Of a DNA stretch of 29,222 nt, positions 8,090 through 15,230 are shown in pieces (position 1 is the stretch's first letter; the number at the start of each line of letters is the position of its first letter). This DNA is from CAHJXF01 sp039936235 (GTDB lineage Bacteria; Pseudomonadota; Gammaproteobacteria; Burkholderiales; Burkholderiaceae_D). A program made the translations under genes and the position numbers. The notes below the pieces were generated by a model, which did not search any database, was not told the origin of the DNA, and was given only the letters and a program-made list of their open reading frames with translations. The stretch covers positions 1 through 29,222 of the forward strand of contig JBDTIS010000169.1 of assembly GCA_039936235.1 (NCBI GenBank), in the 5' to 3' direction.

Positions 8090-8455
8090 ATGACCGATGT
8101 CTCCCGTATCGAACGCCTGCATGTCGGTCCCCGCCTGTCGGAGGCCGTGATCTTCAACGGCACGATCTACCTCGCGGGCCAGATCGCCGAGAAGACCAGC
8201 AGCAGCGCGTTCAGCCAGATGCAGGAAGTGCTCGATCACATCGACCGTCTGCTGGCCGAGGCCGGCAGCGACAAGCGGCACATCCTGTCGGCGACGGTCT
8301 ATCTGGCGAGCATCAAGCACTACGCCGACATGAATCGCGCGTGGGACGAATGGGTGGTACCCGGCGCGACACCCCCGCGCGCGACCGTCGAGGCGAAGCT
8401 CGCGAAACCCGAGTATCTCGTCGAGGTGCAGGTCGTGGCGGCGCAGATCGTGTGA
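8090..8455 (+). CDS. RidA/YjgF family protein
   Basis: This is a 121-residue protein of the RidA (YjgF/YER057c/UK114) family, whose archetype hydrolyses reactive enamine/imine intermediates released by PLP enzymes. Visible features are the central YLAGQIAEK, the ATVYLASIKHYADMN segment, and the C-terminal PPRATVEAKLAKPEYLVEVQ with Arg97 and Glu112 in the positions of the conserved active-site Arg and Glu. The sequence is closer to the wider Rid group than to canonical RidA, so deaminase activity is uncertain. The start codon is 2 bp from the hydrolase stop, indicating a two-gene operon. It ends 9 bp from the end of the convergent mtfA gene. Confidence 0.85.
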   Translation: MTDVSRIERLHVGPRLSEAVIFNGTIYLAGQIAEKTSSSAFSQMQEVLDHIDRLLAEAGSDKRHILSATVYLASIKHYADMNRAWDEWVVPGATPPRATVEAKLAKPEYLVEVQVVAAQIV

Positions 8456-8464
8456 CGGCAGCGC

Positions 8465-9307
8465 TCATGCCAGCGGGTCCTGCCGGTAGTAAGCGGCGAG
8501 AAGCGCATACCAGTTCGGATAAACATCCTTCAAGCTCTGCGGCGTCACGAAGAACGCCTCGCTGCTGACGGAGAAGAACTCGCCTTCGTCGGTCGCGGCG
8601 TAGGCATCGATCGGCAATGCGGCGTAGAAGCGATCGGCGCGTGCGGAGTCGGGATCGACGTGGCGCGGGATCGAACGCTCCACCGCTTCGAGCCTCACGA
8701 TGAAGTCGCCCAGAGCCGCATGCAGGAGTTGTAGCCACCGCGACGGGTCCAGCCCCGGATGCAGCGTCCGCGAAAACGCCGGCATTCCATCGACCGCCCC
8801 GTTCGTCATGTCGAGCTTGTGCGCGAACTCGTGGATGACTACGTTGAAAGCGAACGGGCTCGGGCGTTGATCCTTCGCCGAGCGCTCGGTCGCGTCCCAC
8901 GCGAGCACGACCGGGCCGTCCTCCCACGACTCGCCGGCGACCGGCTCGCTCCACGCATGAACGACGCCGTCTTGATCGACGATCTCGCGTTCGACGATGA
9001 AGTCGGCCGGATATACGACGATCTCCTCGAACGACGGATACGCGGCGAGGCCGAGTTCCAGGATCGGCAGGCAGGCCTGCGTCGCGATGCGGCCGATCAT
9101 CGCGTCGGTGACGTCGAGGCCGCCGGCGCCGTTAATCGCCTTCGTCGCGACGAAGTCACCGCACAGACGGCGCAGCCTGCGGAACGCATCGTCGTCGAGT
9201 CGCGCGAGATACGCCTCGTTCGCGATCAGCGCCTGCCAGCCGGCTTCGTCGATCCAGTCCGAGCGATCGATCCCGGCTGAAACCGCACGCGAAAACAGCC
9301 AGCGCAT
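8465..9307 (-). CDS. mtfA: M90-family zinc metallopeptidase MtfA (Mlc titration factor A homologue)
   Basis: This is a 280-residue protein of the MtfA/DUF980 family. In E. coli MtfA binds and sequesters the repressor Mlc and has Zn-dependent peptidase activity. The gluzincin motif is HEFAHKLD with His159, Glu160 and His163. Glu243 in DEGEFFSVSSEAFF fits the third metal ligand. The start at 9307 is 9 bp after the iscX stop codon, so the gene is probably read through from the isc operon. No Mlc or PTS genes lie in the window, so the partner in this organism is unknown. No signal peptide is present. Confidence 0.88.
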   Translation of the reverse strand: MRWLFSRAVSAGIDRSDWIDEAGWQALIANEAYLARLDDDAFRRLRRLCGDFVATKAINGAGGLDVTDAMIGRIATQACLPILELGLAAYPSFEEIVVYPADFIVEREIVDQDGVVHAWSEPVAGESWEDGPVVLAWDATERSAKDQRPSPFAFNVVIHEFAHKLDMTNGAVDGMPAFSRTLHPGLDPSRWLQLLHAALGDFIVRLEAVERSIPRHVDPDSARADRFYAALPIDAYAATDEGEFFSVSSEAFFVTPQSLKDVYPNWYALLAAYYRQDPLA

Positions 9308-9316
9308 GACGCGGAC

Positions 9317-9508
9317 TCAGACTTCGTCGATCCAGGCCGTCTGGATGGCCTCGAGGATCTTTTCGCCGGAACGATTGGGATCGTCGTGGAACCCGTCGAG
9401 CTCGGTGACCCAGCGATGCAGGTCGGTGAAGCGGACGGTCAGCGGATCGATATCCGGGTGCTTCTCGACCAACGCGATCGCGATGTCGTCGATGTCGGTC
9501 CACTTCAT
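9317..9508 (-). CDS. iscX: Fe-S cluster assembly protein IscX
   Basis: This is a small acidic protein of 63 residues (MKWTDIDDIAIALVEKHPDI onward) that matches IscX (YfhJ) in length and in the motifs W-T-D-x-x-x-I-A, the DPLTVRFTDLHRWV segment and the C-terminal EAIQTAWIDEV. IscX binds IscS at the same site as frataxin and ferredoxin and tunes sulfur transfer and iron delivery in Fe-S assembly. It follows fdx by 19 bp, which is its usual place at the end of the isc operon. Confidence 0.95.
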   Translation of the reverse strand: MKWTDIDDIAIALVEKHPDIDPLTVRFTDLHRWVTELDGFHDDPNRSGEKILEAIQTAWIDEV

Positions 9509-9527
9509 CGGTCGCTCTCCGTCGGCC

Positions 9528-9866
9528 TCAGCCGTTTTCCTTGGCGTGATTGATCGAATACTTCGGGATCTCGAGGACGAGATCGGCGTCGGCCATGATC
9601 GCCTGGCACGACAGCCGTGACCGCGGCGTCAGGCCCCAGGCCTGGTCGAGCAGGTCGTCCTCGTTGTCGTCCGACGGCACGAGCGTATCGAAGCCCTGCT
9701 TCACGATCACATGGCAGGTCGTGCAGGCGGCCGACATCTCGCACGCGTGTTCGATCGGGACGTGATGCGCGAGCAGGTTGACGCACAGGCTCTTGCCGAC
9801 TTCGGCTTCGAACTCGGCGCCCTGCGGACAGACGTCCGGGTGCGGGAGTACGGTGATCTTCGGCAT
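9528..9866 (-). CDS. fdx: ISC system [2Fe-2S] ferredoxin
   Basis: This is a 112-residue adrenodoxin-type ferredoxin that supplies electrons for cluster assembly on IscU. The four cluster ligands are Cys42, Cys48, Cys51 (pattern C-x5-C-x2-C in HACEMSAACTTCHV) and Cys87 (RLSCQAIM). The acidic patch SDDNEDDLLDQAWGLT is typical of the IscS/IscU-interacting ferredoxin. An additional Cys13 and Cys28 are not ligands. It lies 32 bp downstream of hscA and 19 bp upstream of iscX. Confidence 0.97.
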   Translation of the reverse strand: MPKITVLPHPDVCPQGAEFEAEVGKSLCVNLLAHHVPIEHACEMSAACTTCHVIVKQGFDTLVPSDDNEDDLLDQAWGLTPRSRLSCQAIMADADLVLEIPKYSINHAKENG

Positions 9867-9898
9867 GGATGGGTTCTAGTGGTCGGGTATCGCGACGA

Positions 9899-11782
9899 TC
9901 AGGCGATCTCGTCGAGGCGCTTGCCGGCGAGCGCACGACGGACGCTCGCGTCCATCCGCAATTCGGCGAAGCGTTCGGTGCCGTGCGACAGCGCGTCGAT
10001 CGCGTCCTTGATCGCCGAATGATCGTCGCCTTCGGCGACCCGTCGGACCGCGTCGATGCGGCAGCGGATGCGTTCGATTTCATGCGCGTCGAGCAACGCC
10101 GCATCGGCCGCGAGCGCGGACTCGGTCGCCGCGACGATGCGCTGCGCCTCGACCTGCTGCTCGCGCAACGCGCGCATCCGCATGTCGCTGTCGGCCGCGC
10201 CGAAACTTTCCTTCAGCATCCGCGCGACCTCGTCGTCGCCGAGACCGTACGATGGCTTGACCGCGATGTGCGCCTCGACCTTCGACGTGAGCTCGGTCGC
10301 CGTTACCGACAGCAGCCCGTCGGCGTCGACCTGGTAGGTCACGCGGATGCGTGCGGCGCCGGCCGTCATCGGCGGGATGCCGCGCAGCTCGAAACGCGCG
10401 AGCGAGCGGCAGTCGGAGACCAGCTCGCGTTCGCCCTGGACCACGTGGATCGCCATCGCGGTCTGGCCGTCCTTGAAGGTCGTGAACTCCTGCGCGCGCG
10501 CCACCGGAATCGTCGAGTTGCGCGCGATGATCTTCTCGGCCAATCCACCCATCGTCTCGACGCCGAGCGACAGCGGAATCACGTCGAGCAGCAGCCATTC
10601 TTCGCCGTCGACCGCCCGGTTGCCGGCCAGCGCATGCGCCTGCATCGCGGCGCCTAGCGCGACGACGCGATCGGGATCGAGGTCGACCAGCGGCGGCTTG
10701 CCGAAGTAGCGCTCGACCGCGGCACGGACCTGCGGCATCCGCGTCGCGCCGCCGACCATCACGACCCCCGCGACGTCGGTCGCAGCCAGCTTCGCGTCGC
10801 GCAGCCCGCGCGTCGCGGCGGCCAGCGTGCGGTCGACGAGGTCGGCCGTCGCGGACGCGAACGCGTCGCGCGAGATCGCGGCGTGACGATGGACGCCGGC
10901 CGCTTCGAACGCGAGATCCACGACCAATGCGTCGCTGAGCTCTTCCTTCGCAGCGCGCGCGTAGGCGGCGAGGCTGGCGTGTTCGGCGTCACTCAGCAGA
11001 TCGGTCGTGACGCCGGCCGCCTTCAATGCAAGACCGGACAGTCGTTCATCGAAGTCGTCGCCGCCGAGCGCCGTGTCGCCGCCGGTCGCCAACACTTCGA
11101 ACACGCCGTGCGTGAGCCTCAGGATGGACAGGTCGAACGTGCCGCCGCCGAGGTCGTAGACCGCGTAGGTACCTTCGATGCCGTTGTCGAGCCCGTAGGC
11201 GACCGCGGCCGCCGTCGGCTCGTTCAGCAGACGCAGCACGTTGATGCCGGCGAGCTGCGCGGCATCCTTCGTCGCCTGGCGCTGCGCGTCGTCGAAGTAG
11301 GCAGGCACCGTGATCACCGCGCCGACGAGATCGTCGCCGAGCGTGTCTTCGGCGCGCTGCCGCAGCGTCGCGAGGATTTCGGCGGACACCTCGACCGGCG
11401 TCTTGACGCCGGCGGCCGTCGACAGGCGGATCAGGCCGCCGCCGGGCTGGCCCGCAGACACATCGGCGAGGTCGTAGCGCATCGCCTCGTCGAGGTCGTC
11501 GCGACCGCGACCCATCAGCCGCTTGACCGACACGATCGTGTTGCGCGGATCGGCCGCGCGCTGCGCGAGCGCGTCGTGGCCGATACCGGCCGTGCCATCC
11601 CCGCGATAGTGGACCGCCGACGGCAACAGCACCCGTCCGTGTTCGTCGGGCAGGACCTCGGCGACGCCGCTGCGCACCGCGGCGACCAGCGAGTTGGTCG
11701 TGCCGAGATCGATGCCGACGGCAAGCCGTCGCTGGTGCGGCGCCGGCGCCATGCCCGGCTCGGAGATCTGGAGCAGTGCCAT
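9899..11782 (-). CDS. hscA: Fe-S chaperone HscA (Hsp70 family)
   Basis: This is a 627-residue specialised Hsp70 that, with HscB, binds the LPPVK motif of IscU and promotes cluster transfer using ATP. The nucleotide-binding domain starts AVGIDLGTTNSLVAAV (about 21-36) and contains the AVITVPAYFDDAQRQATKDA region (shown here in part), the phosphate-2 motif VYDLGGGTFDLSIL and the VMVGGATRMPQVRAAV adenosine motif. The linker reads LLLDVIPLSLGVET, and the substrate-binding domain with a helical lid follows. Its ATG overlaps the hscB stop by one base (TGATG), indicating coupled translation. Length is normal for HscA. Confidence 0.97.
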   Translation of the reverse strand: MALLQISEPGMAPAPHQRRLAVGIDLGTTNSLVAAVRSGVAEVLPDEHGRVLLPSAVHYRGDGTAGIGHDALAQRAADPRNTIVSVKRLMGRGRDDLDEAMRYDLADVSAGQPGGGLIRLSTAAGVKTPVEVSAEILATLRQRAEDTLGDDLVGAVITVPAYFDDAQRQATKDAAQLAGINVLRLLNEPTAAAVAYGLDNGIEGTYAVYDLGGGTFDLSILRLTHGVFEVLATGGDTALGGDDFDERLSGLALKAAGVTTDLLSDAEHASLAAYARAAKEELSDALVVDLAFEAAGVHRHAAISRDAFASATADLVDRTLAAATRGLRDAKLAATDVAGVVMVGGATRMPQVRAAVERYFGKPPLVDLDPDRVVALGAAMQAHALAGNRAVDGEEWLLLDVIPLSLGVETMGGLAEKIIARNSTIPVARAQEFTTFKDGQTAMAIHVVQGERELVSDCRSLARFELRGIPPMTAGAARIRVTYQVDADGLLSVTATELTSKVEAHIAVKPSYGLGDDEVARMLKESFGAADSDMRMRALREQQVEAQRIVAATESALAADAALLDAHEIERIRCRIDAVRRVAEGDDHSAIKDAIDALSHGTERFAELRMDASVRRALAGKRLDEIA

Positions 11783-12318
11783 CAGTGGACCGGCGCCTTG
11801 AGGCGGTCGCTCACGGTGGCGACGTCTTCACCGAAACGCTCGACGAACATCCACTGGCGCACGTGTTCGGCGGCCGTCTTCACGTCCTCGTCGGTGTCGA
11901 GCGAACCTTCGACGCCGTCACGCAGCGCGCCCTGCTTCGCGACCAGCGCGGCGCGCAATGCTTCGACTTTATTCGAATCGTTTTCAGCGCGGGCATCGTC
12001 GAGCGCCTCGCGCCATTCGAGCTGCTGCATCAGAAATTCCTGGGCCATGTGGGTGTTGTTCTCGTCGGCGGGATCGTGGCCGCGCAGCGCGCACAGGTAG
12101 ATCGCGCGACGCAGCGGATCGCGCAGCACGCGATAGGCCTCGTTGGCACGCGTCGCCCATTGCAGCGCGACGCGCTGCTCGGCAGCACCGCCGCCGGCGA
12201 AGCGATCGGGATGGACGCGCGTCTGTACGTCACGATAGGCGCGATCGAGCGCGGGCAGGTCGAGCCCGAAGCGTTCGGCGAGGCCGAACAAGGCGAAGTG
12301 GTTGTCGTGGATATTCAT
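11782..12318 (-). CDS. hscB: Fe-S co-chaperone HscB (J-type)
   Basis: This is a 178-residue type III J-protein that delivers IscU to HscA and stimulates its ATPase. The N-terminal J domain carries the HPD motif (VHPDRF, His36-Asp38), and residues from about 85 on form the IscU-binding helical domain. The N-terminus MNIHDNHFALFGLAERFGLD fits family members, which is why I chose the ATG at 12318. There is no Shine-Dalgarno sequence before it: the bases directly upstream are a run of seven T residues that follow a GC-rich hairpin. An upstream in-frame GTG at 12354 is possible, but it would add residues encoded by the hairpin and is not supported. Confidence 0.95.
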   Translation of the reverse strand: MNIHDNHFALFGLAERFGLDLPALDRAYRDVQTRVHPDRFAGGGAAEQRVALQWATRANEAYRVLRDPLRRAIYLCALRGHDPADENNTHMAQEFLMQQLEWREALDDARAENDSNKVEALRAALVAKQGALRDGVEGSLDTDEDVKTAAEHVRQWMFVERFGEDVATVSDRLKAPVH

Positions 12319-12345
12319 GAAAAAAACAAGGCGGCCAAGCCGCCT
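12319..12345 (-). terminator. Rho-independent terminator-like hairpin between iscA and hscB
   Basis: On the minus strand a 7-bp perfect stem (AGGCGGC/GCCGCCT, 12329-12345) with a 3-base loop is followed by TTG and seven T residues that end one base before the hscB ATG. It has the full form of an intrinsic terminator, yet it sits inside the operon. It probably acts as an attenuator that reduces hscBA-fdx-iscX transcription relative to iscRSUA. Confidence 0.7.
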
Positions 12346-12371
12346 CGATTGCACGATGCCGGTTGGGGCGA

Positions 12372-12758
12372 TCAGATGCGGAAGCTCTCTCCGCAGCCGC
12401 ATTCGTCCTTGACGTTCGGGTTCCTGAACTTGAACCCTTCGTTCAGCCCTTCGCGCGTGAAGTCGAGTTCGGTGCCGTCGATGTACGGCAGGCTCTTCGG
12501 ATCGACGTAGACCTTCACGCCGTGACTTTCGAACACCTGGTCTTCGGCAACCGGCTCATCGACGTACTCGAGCTTGTAGGCCAGACCCGAACAGCCGGTG
12601 GTGCGGACGCCGACGCGCAGGCCGTGACCCTTGCCACGTCGCTCGATGTAGCGCGCGACGTGACGCGCGGCCTTCTCGGTCAGAGCGACGCCCGAAAGGA
12701 CGGTCGCGCCGACGACAGGCACGACCTTCGTGAAGACCGGATCGGTGACCGTCGCCAT
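12372..12758 (-). CDS. iscA: A-type Fe-S carrier IscA
   Basis: This is a 128-residue A-type carrier protein that takes clusters from the IscU scaffold to target apoproteins. The three ligand cysteines are Cys56 (RTTGCSGLAYK) and Cys120/Cys122 (DECGCGESF). Normal IscA is about 107 residues and begins near the LTEKAARHV motif, which here starts at residue 26. The first 20 or so residues, starting MATVTDPVFTKVVPVVGATV, are therefore an N-terminal extension. The ATG at 12758 overlaps the iscU stop by one base (TGATG), and no later ATG exists before the core, so the extension is probably translated. Confidence 0.95.
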   Translation of the reverse strand: MATVTDPVFTKVVPVVGATVLSGVALTEKAARHVARYIERRGKGHGLRVGVRTTGCSGLAYKLEYVDEPVAEDQVFESHGVKVYVDPKSLPYIDGTELDFTREGLNEGFKFRNPNVKDECGCGESFRI

Positions 12759-13168
12759 CACGCCGCCTGCTTCTCCGCCGGCGCGGTGTTCAGATGTTTG
12801 GCGCGATAGTCCTGCACCGCAGCCTTGATCGCGTCTTCGGCGAGGATCGAGCAATGGATCTTGACCGGTGGCAGTGCGAGTTCTTCGGCGATCGCCGTGT
12901 TGCGGATGCTCATCGCTTCGTCGAGCGTCTTGCCCTTGACCCATTCGGTGACGAGCGACGACGACGCGATGGCCGAGCCGCAGCCGTAGGTCTTGAACTT
13001 CGCGTCCTCGATACGGCCATCCGCGCCGACGCGGATCTGCAGCTTCATCACGTCGCCGCAGGCCGGCGCCCCGACCATGCCGGTACCGACTTCGTCGTCG
13101 CGACTCTGGAACGAGCCGACGTTGCGTGGGTTTTCGTAGTGGTCGAGGACTTTTTCGCTGTATGCCAT
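12758..13168 (-). CDS. iscU: Fe-S scaffold protein IscU
   Basis: This 136-residue scaffold is where [2Fe-2S] clusters are built from IscS-derived sulfur and iron. Ligand residues Cys37 and Asp39 (GAPACGDVMKL), Cys63 (TYGCGSAIASSS), His105 and Cys106 (KIHCSILAEDAI) are all present. The HscA recognition motif LPPVK is at 99-103. The N-terminus MAYSEKVLDHYENPRNVGSF is canonical. The C-terminus has a short extra tail after YRAKHLN. It follows iscS by 57 bp, a gap that holds a perfect small palindrome, and overlaps iscA by one base. Confidence 0.98.
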   Translation of the reverse strand: MAYSEKVLDHYENPRNVGSFQSRDDEVGTGMVGAPACGDVMKLQIRVGADGRIEDAKFKTYGCGSAIASSSLVTEWVKGKTLDEAMSIRNTAIAEELALPPVKIHCSILAEDAIKAAVQDYRAKHLNTAPAEKQAA

Positions 13169-13201
13169 GTTGCTCTCCGGTAGCTATCGACCCTGCAGAT
13201 T

Positions 13202-13216
13202 CGCAAGGCCCTTGCG
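13202..13216 (-). other. perfect hairpin in the iscS-iscU intercistronic gap
   Basis: CGCAAGG and CCTTGCG flank a single C, giving a perfect 15-base palindrome about 10 bases after the iscS stop. No T-run follows on the minus strand, so it is not an intrinsic terminator. It may be an mRNA-processing or stability element separating iscRS from iscUA. In E. coli the same gap is the site of sRNA-driven differential decay, but nothing here shows the same mechanism. Confidence 0.55.
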
Positions 13217-13225
13217 TGTTCTAGT

Positions 13226-14440
13226 TCAGTGTGCCGACCACTGGATCGATTCCATATCGACGCCGTCCTTGTACATGTCCCACAGCGGCGACAGGTCGCG
13301 CAGTTTGGCGATCTTCGACTTCAGCAGGTTGATCGCGAAGTCGACATCTTCCTCGGTCGTGAAGCGCCCGATCGTGAAGCGGATCGACGAGTGCGCCAGT
13401 TCGTCGCTGCGTCCGAGCGCGCGCAGCACGTAGCTGGGTTCGAGGCTGGCCGACGTGCAGGCCGAGCCCGACGACACGGCGAGCTCCTTGATGCCCATGA
13501 TCAGCGACTCGCCTTCGACGAAGTTGAAGCTGACGTTGAGGTTGTGCGGCACGCGATGCTCGGCGTCGCCATTCAGATAGACCTCTTCGATGTCCGACAG
13601 TCCGTTCCACAGGCGGTCGTGCAGCATCCGCACGCGCTCGTTCTCGGTGTTCATCTCGAGACGCGCCAAGCGAAATGCCTCGCCCATACCGACGATCTGG
13701 TGCGTGGCCAGCGTGCCCGAGCGCATGCCCCGTTCGTGACCGCCGCCGTGCATCTGCGCTTCGAGGCGCACGCGCGGCTTGCGACGCACGTACAGCGCGC
13801 CGATGCCCTTCGGACCGTAGGTCTTGTGCGCGGTGAAGGTCATCAGGTCGACCTTCCAGTTCGTCAGGTCGATCGCGACCTTGCCGGTCGCCTGCGCCGC
13901 ATCGACGTGGAAGATGATGCCGCGCTCGCGGCACAGCTCGCCGATCGCCGGGATGTCCTGGATCACGCCGATCTCGTTGTTGACCAGCATGACCGACACC
14001 AGCACCGTATCGTCGCGCATCGCGGCGCGCAGTTGGTCGAGCGTGATCAGTCCGTTCGGCTGCGGCTGCAGATAGGTGACCTCGAAGCCTTCCCGCTCGA
14101 GCTCGCGACAGGTGTCGAGCACGGCCTTGTGTTCCGTCTTGACCGTGATGATGTGCTTGCCCTTCTCCTTGTAGAAGTGGGCTGCGCCCTTGATCGCGAG
14201 GTTGTCGCCTTCGGTGGCGCCGGACGTCCAGACGATCTCGCGCGGGTCGCAGTTGACCAGCTTCGCGACTTCCTCGCGGGCGTTCTCGACGGCGGCTTCT
14301 GCGTCCCAGCCGTACGGATGGCTGCGCGACGCCGGATTGCCGAATTGCGCGGTCAGGAAGGGGATCATCTTCTCGGCGACGCGCGGGTCCACCGGCGTGG
14401 TCGCCGAGTAGTCCATGTAGATCGGAAGCATGTGTTGCAT
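13226..14440 (-). CDS. iscS: cysteine desulfurase IscS
   Basis: This is a 404-residue group I PLP-dependent cysteine desulfurase that provides sulfur for Fe-S clusters, tRNA thiolation and other pathways. The PLP lysine is Lys206 in FTAHKTYGPKG, and the persulfide cysteine is Cys328 in SSGSACTSASLEPS on the flexible loop. The N-terminus reads MLPIYMDYSATTPVDPRVAE after an extra MQH. The first ATG (14440) is chosen because an AGGAA site lies five to six bases before it, whereas the second (14431) is too far from that site. It starts 7 bp after iscR. Confidence 0.98.
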   Translation of the reverse strand: MQHMLPIYMDYSATTPVDPRVAEKMIPFLTAQFGNPASRSHPYGWDAEAAVENAREEVAKLVNCDPREIVWTSGATEGDNLAIKGAAHFYKEKGKHIITVKTEHKAVLDTCRELEREGFEVTYLQPQPNGLITLDQLRAAMRDDTVLVSVMLVNNEIGVIQDIPAIGELCRERGIIFHVDAAQATGKVAIDLTNWKVDLMTFTAHKTYGPKGIGALYVRRKPRVRLEAQMHGGGHERGMRSGTLATHQIVGMGEAFRLARLEMNTENERVRMLHDRLWNGLSDIEEVYLNGDAEHRVPHNLNVSFNFVEGESLIMGIKELAVSSGSACTSASLEPSYVLRALGRSDELAHSSIRFTIGRFTTEEDVDFAINLLKSKIAKLRDLSPLWDMYKDGVDMESIQWSAH

Positions 14441-14447
14441 AGGGTTC

Positions 14448-14945
14448 CTAATTGATCAGGGCATCCGCGGGCTTGTCGCACGGAGCGCGACGATCGCGCA
14501 GCACGTGGATCTGCGGGGAGTTCTCGCACCGGACGAGCCGGTCACGCTGCTCGCTGACGAGGTTTTCGAGCGAAACGCCGTCGAGGTATTCGACCATGTG
14601 CGTATTCAGGTTGGCCCACAAGTCGTGAGTCAGGCAGCGGCGGTCGTCGAGGCAATTTTCCTTGCCTTTGCACTGCGTCGAATCGACCGCCTCGTCGACC
14701 GCATCGATGATCTCGGCAACCGAAATGTCCGCCGCAGCGCGCCCAAGCCGATAACCGCCGCCGGGACCACGGACGCTTTCGACCAACGCGTTGCGACGGA
14801 GCTTGCCGAACAATTGTTCGAGATACGACAGCGAGATGGCCTGGCGACCGCTGATACCACCGAGCGACACCGGACCGGCGTGCTCGCGCAACGCGAGATC
14901 GATCATCGCGGTGACTGCAAAACGGCCTTTGGTGGTGAGACGCAT
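14448..14945 (-). CDS. iscR: Rrf2-family [2Fe-2S] regulator IscR
   Basis: This is a 165-residue winged-helix regulator that represses the isc operon when it carries a [2Fe-2S] cluster. The DNA-binding part begins MRLTTKGRFAVTAMIDLA and includes SYLEQLFGKLRRNALVES and RGPGGGYRLGR. Cluster ligands are Cys92, Cys98, Cys104 and His107 (QCKGKENCLDDRRCLTHDLW). It is the first gene of the operon and is preceded by a promoter overlapped by its own operator. The C-terminal tail has two additional cysteines (near RCENSP and APCDKP) that are not in the ligand set. Confidence 0.97.
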   Translation of the reverse strand: MRLTTKGRFAVTAMIDLALREHAGPVSLGGISGRQAISLSYLEQLFGKLRRNALVESVRGPGGGYRLGRAAADISVAEIIDAVDEAVDSTQCKGKENCLDDRRCLTHDLWANLNTHMVEYLDGVSLENLVSEQRDRLVRCENSPQIHVLRDRRAPCDKPADALIN

Positions 14946-14992
14946 GGGGGCTGGAAGAAAATTGAACTCGGAATTCGACGGCGCAGACCCGC

Positions 14993-15025
14993 AAGATACT
15001 ATTCCCGACTAAATCAGTCAAGTAT
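14993..15025 (-). promoter_or_regulatory. iscR promoter with overlapping IscR type 1 operator
   Basis: On the minus strand, -35 TTGACT (15016-15021) and -10 TATCTT (14993-14998) are separated by exactly 17 bp. This places the transcription start about 40 bases before the iscR ATG. Bases 15001-15025 read ATACTTGACTGATTTAGTCG then GGAAT, which agrees with the published type 1 IscR consensus (ATASYYGACTRWWWYAGTCRRSTAT) at 24 of 25 positions by my alignment. The operator covers the -35 and spacer, as expected for repression by holo-IscR. Confidence 0.88.
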
Positions 15026-15064
15026 TCGGCGGGCCAGAGATCACGTGCGAAACAATGCGACGCG

Positions 15065-15136
15065 GACGAGGTTCCTCACATCCGTTCGGAACGACATATT
15101 GGCAACCGTCGTCCCGAAGTAGGAGGGGCCTTACGC
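15065..15136. repeat. palindromic intergenic repeat, copy 2
   Basis: The left arm GACGAGGTTCCTCACATCCG continues TTCGGAACGAC, and the right arm GTCGTCCCGAAGTAGGAGGG is its imperfect inverse. It matches the element at 6005-6072. It lies upstream of the iscR promoter and downstream of the phosphatase gene. The arms are less symmetric than an IS terminal repeat, and no coding sequence lies inside. Confidence 0.7.
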
Positions 15137-15178
15137 TCCACGCATGAAAGGCGGACTCAGGAGTCGCTGTTGAAATTC

Positions 15179-15207
15179 GTCGCATCTCTTTCGAACGAGA
15201 TAGCGAC
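15179..15207. repeat. inverted repeat with one bulge
   Basis: GTCGCATCTC (15179-15188) pairs with GAGATAGCGAC (15197-15207), giving a 10-bp stem with one bulged base around an 8-base loop. No T-run follows on either strand. Its role is unknown. It sits between the phosphatase terminator and the palindromic repeat and could assist transcription termination before the iscR promoter. Confidence 0.45.
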
Positions 15208-15230
15208 GCCAACCGTTTAGATGGCCAGAC

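Noticed and set aside
5963..8455. A very long plus-strand open frame (about 830 codons) across the transglutaminase antisense, the hydrolase and RidA
   Set aside because: Only its last part is a real gene (RidA, 8090-8455). The rest is the antisense or wrong frame of genes with clear motifs and has Arg/Asp-rich shadow composition.
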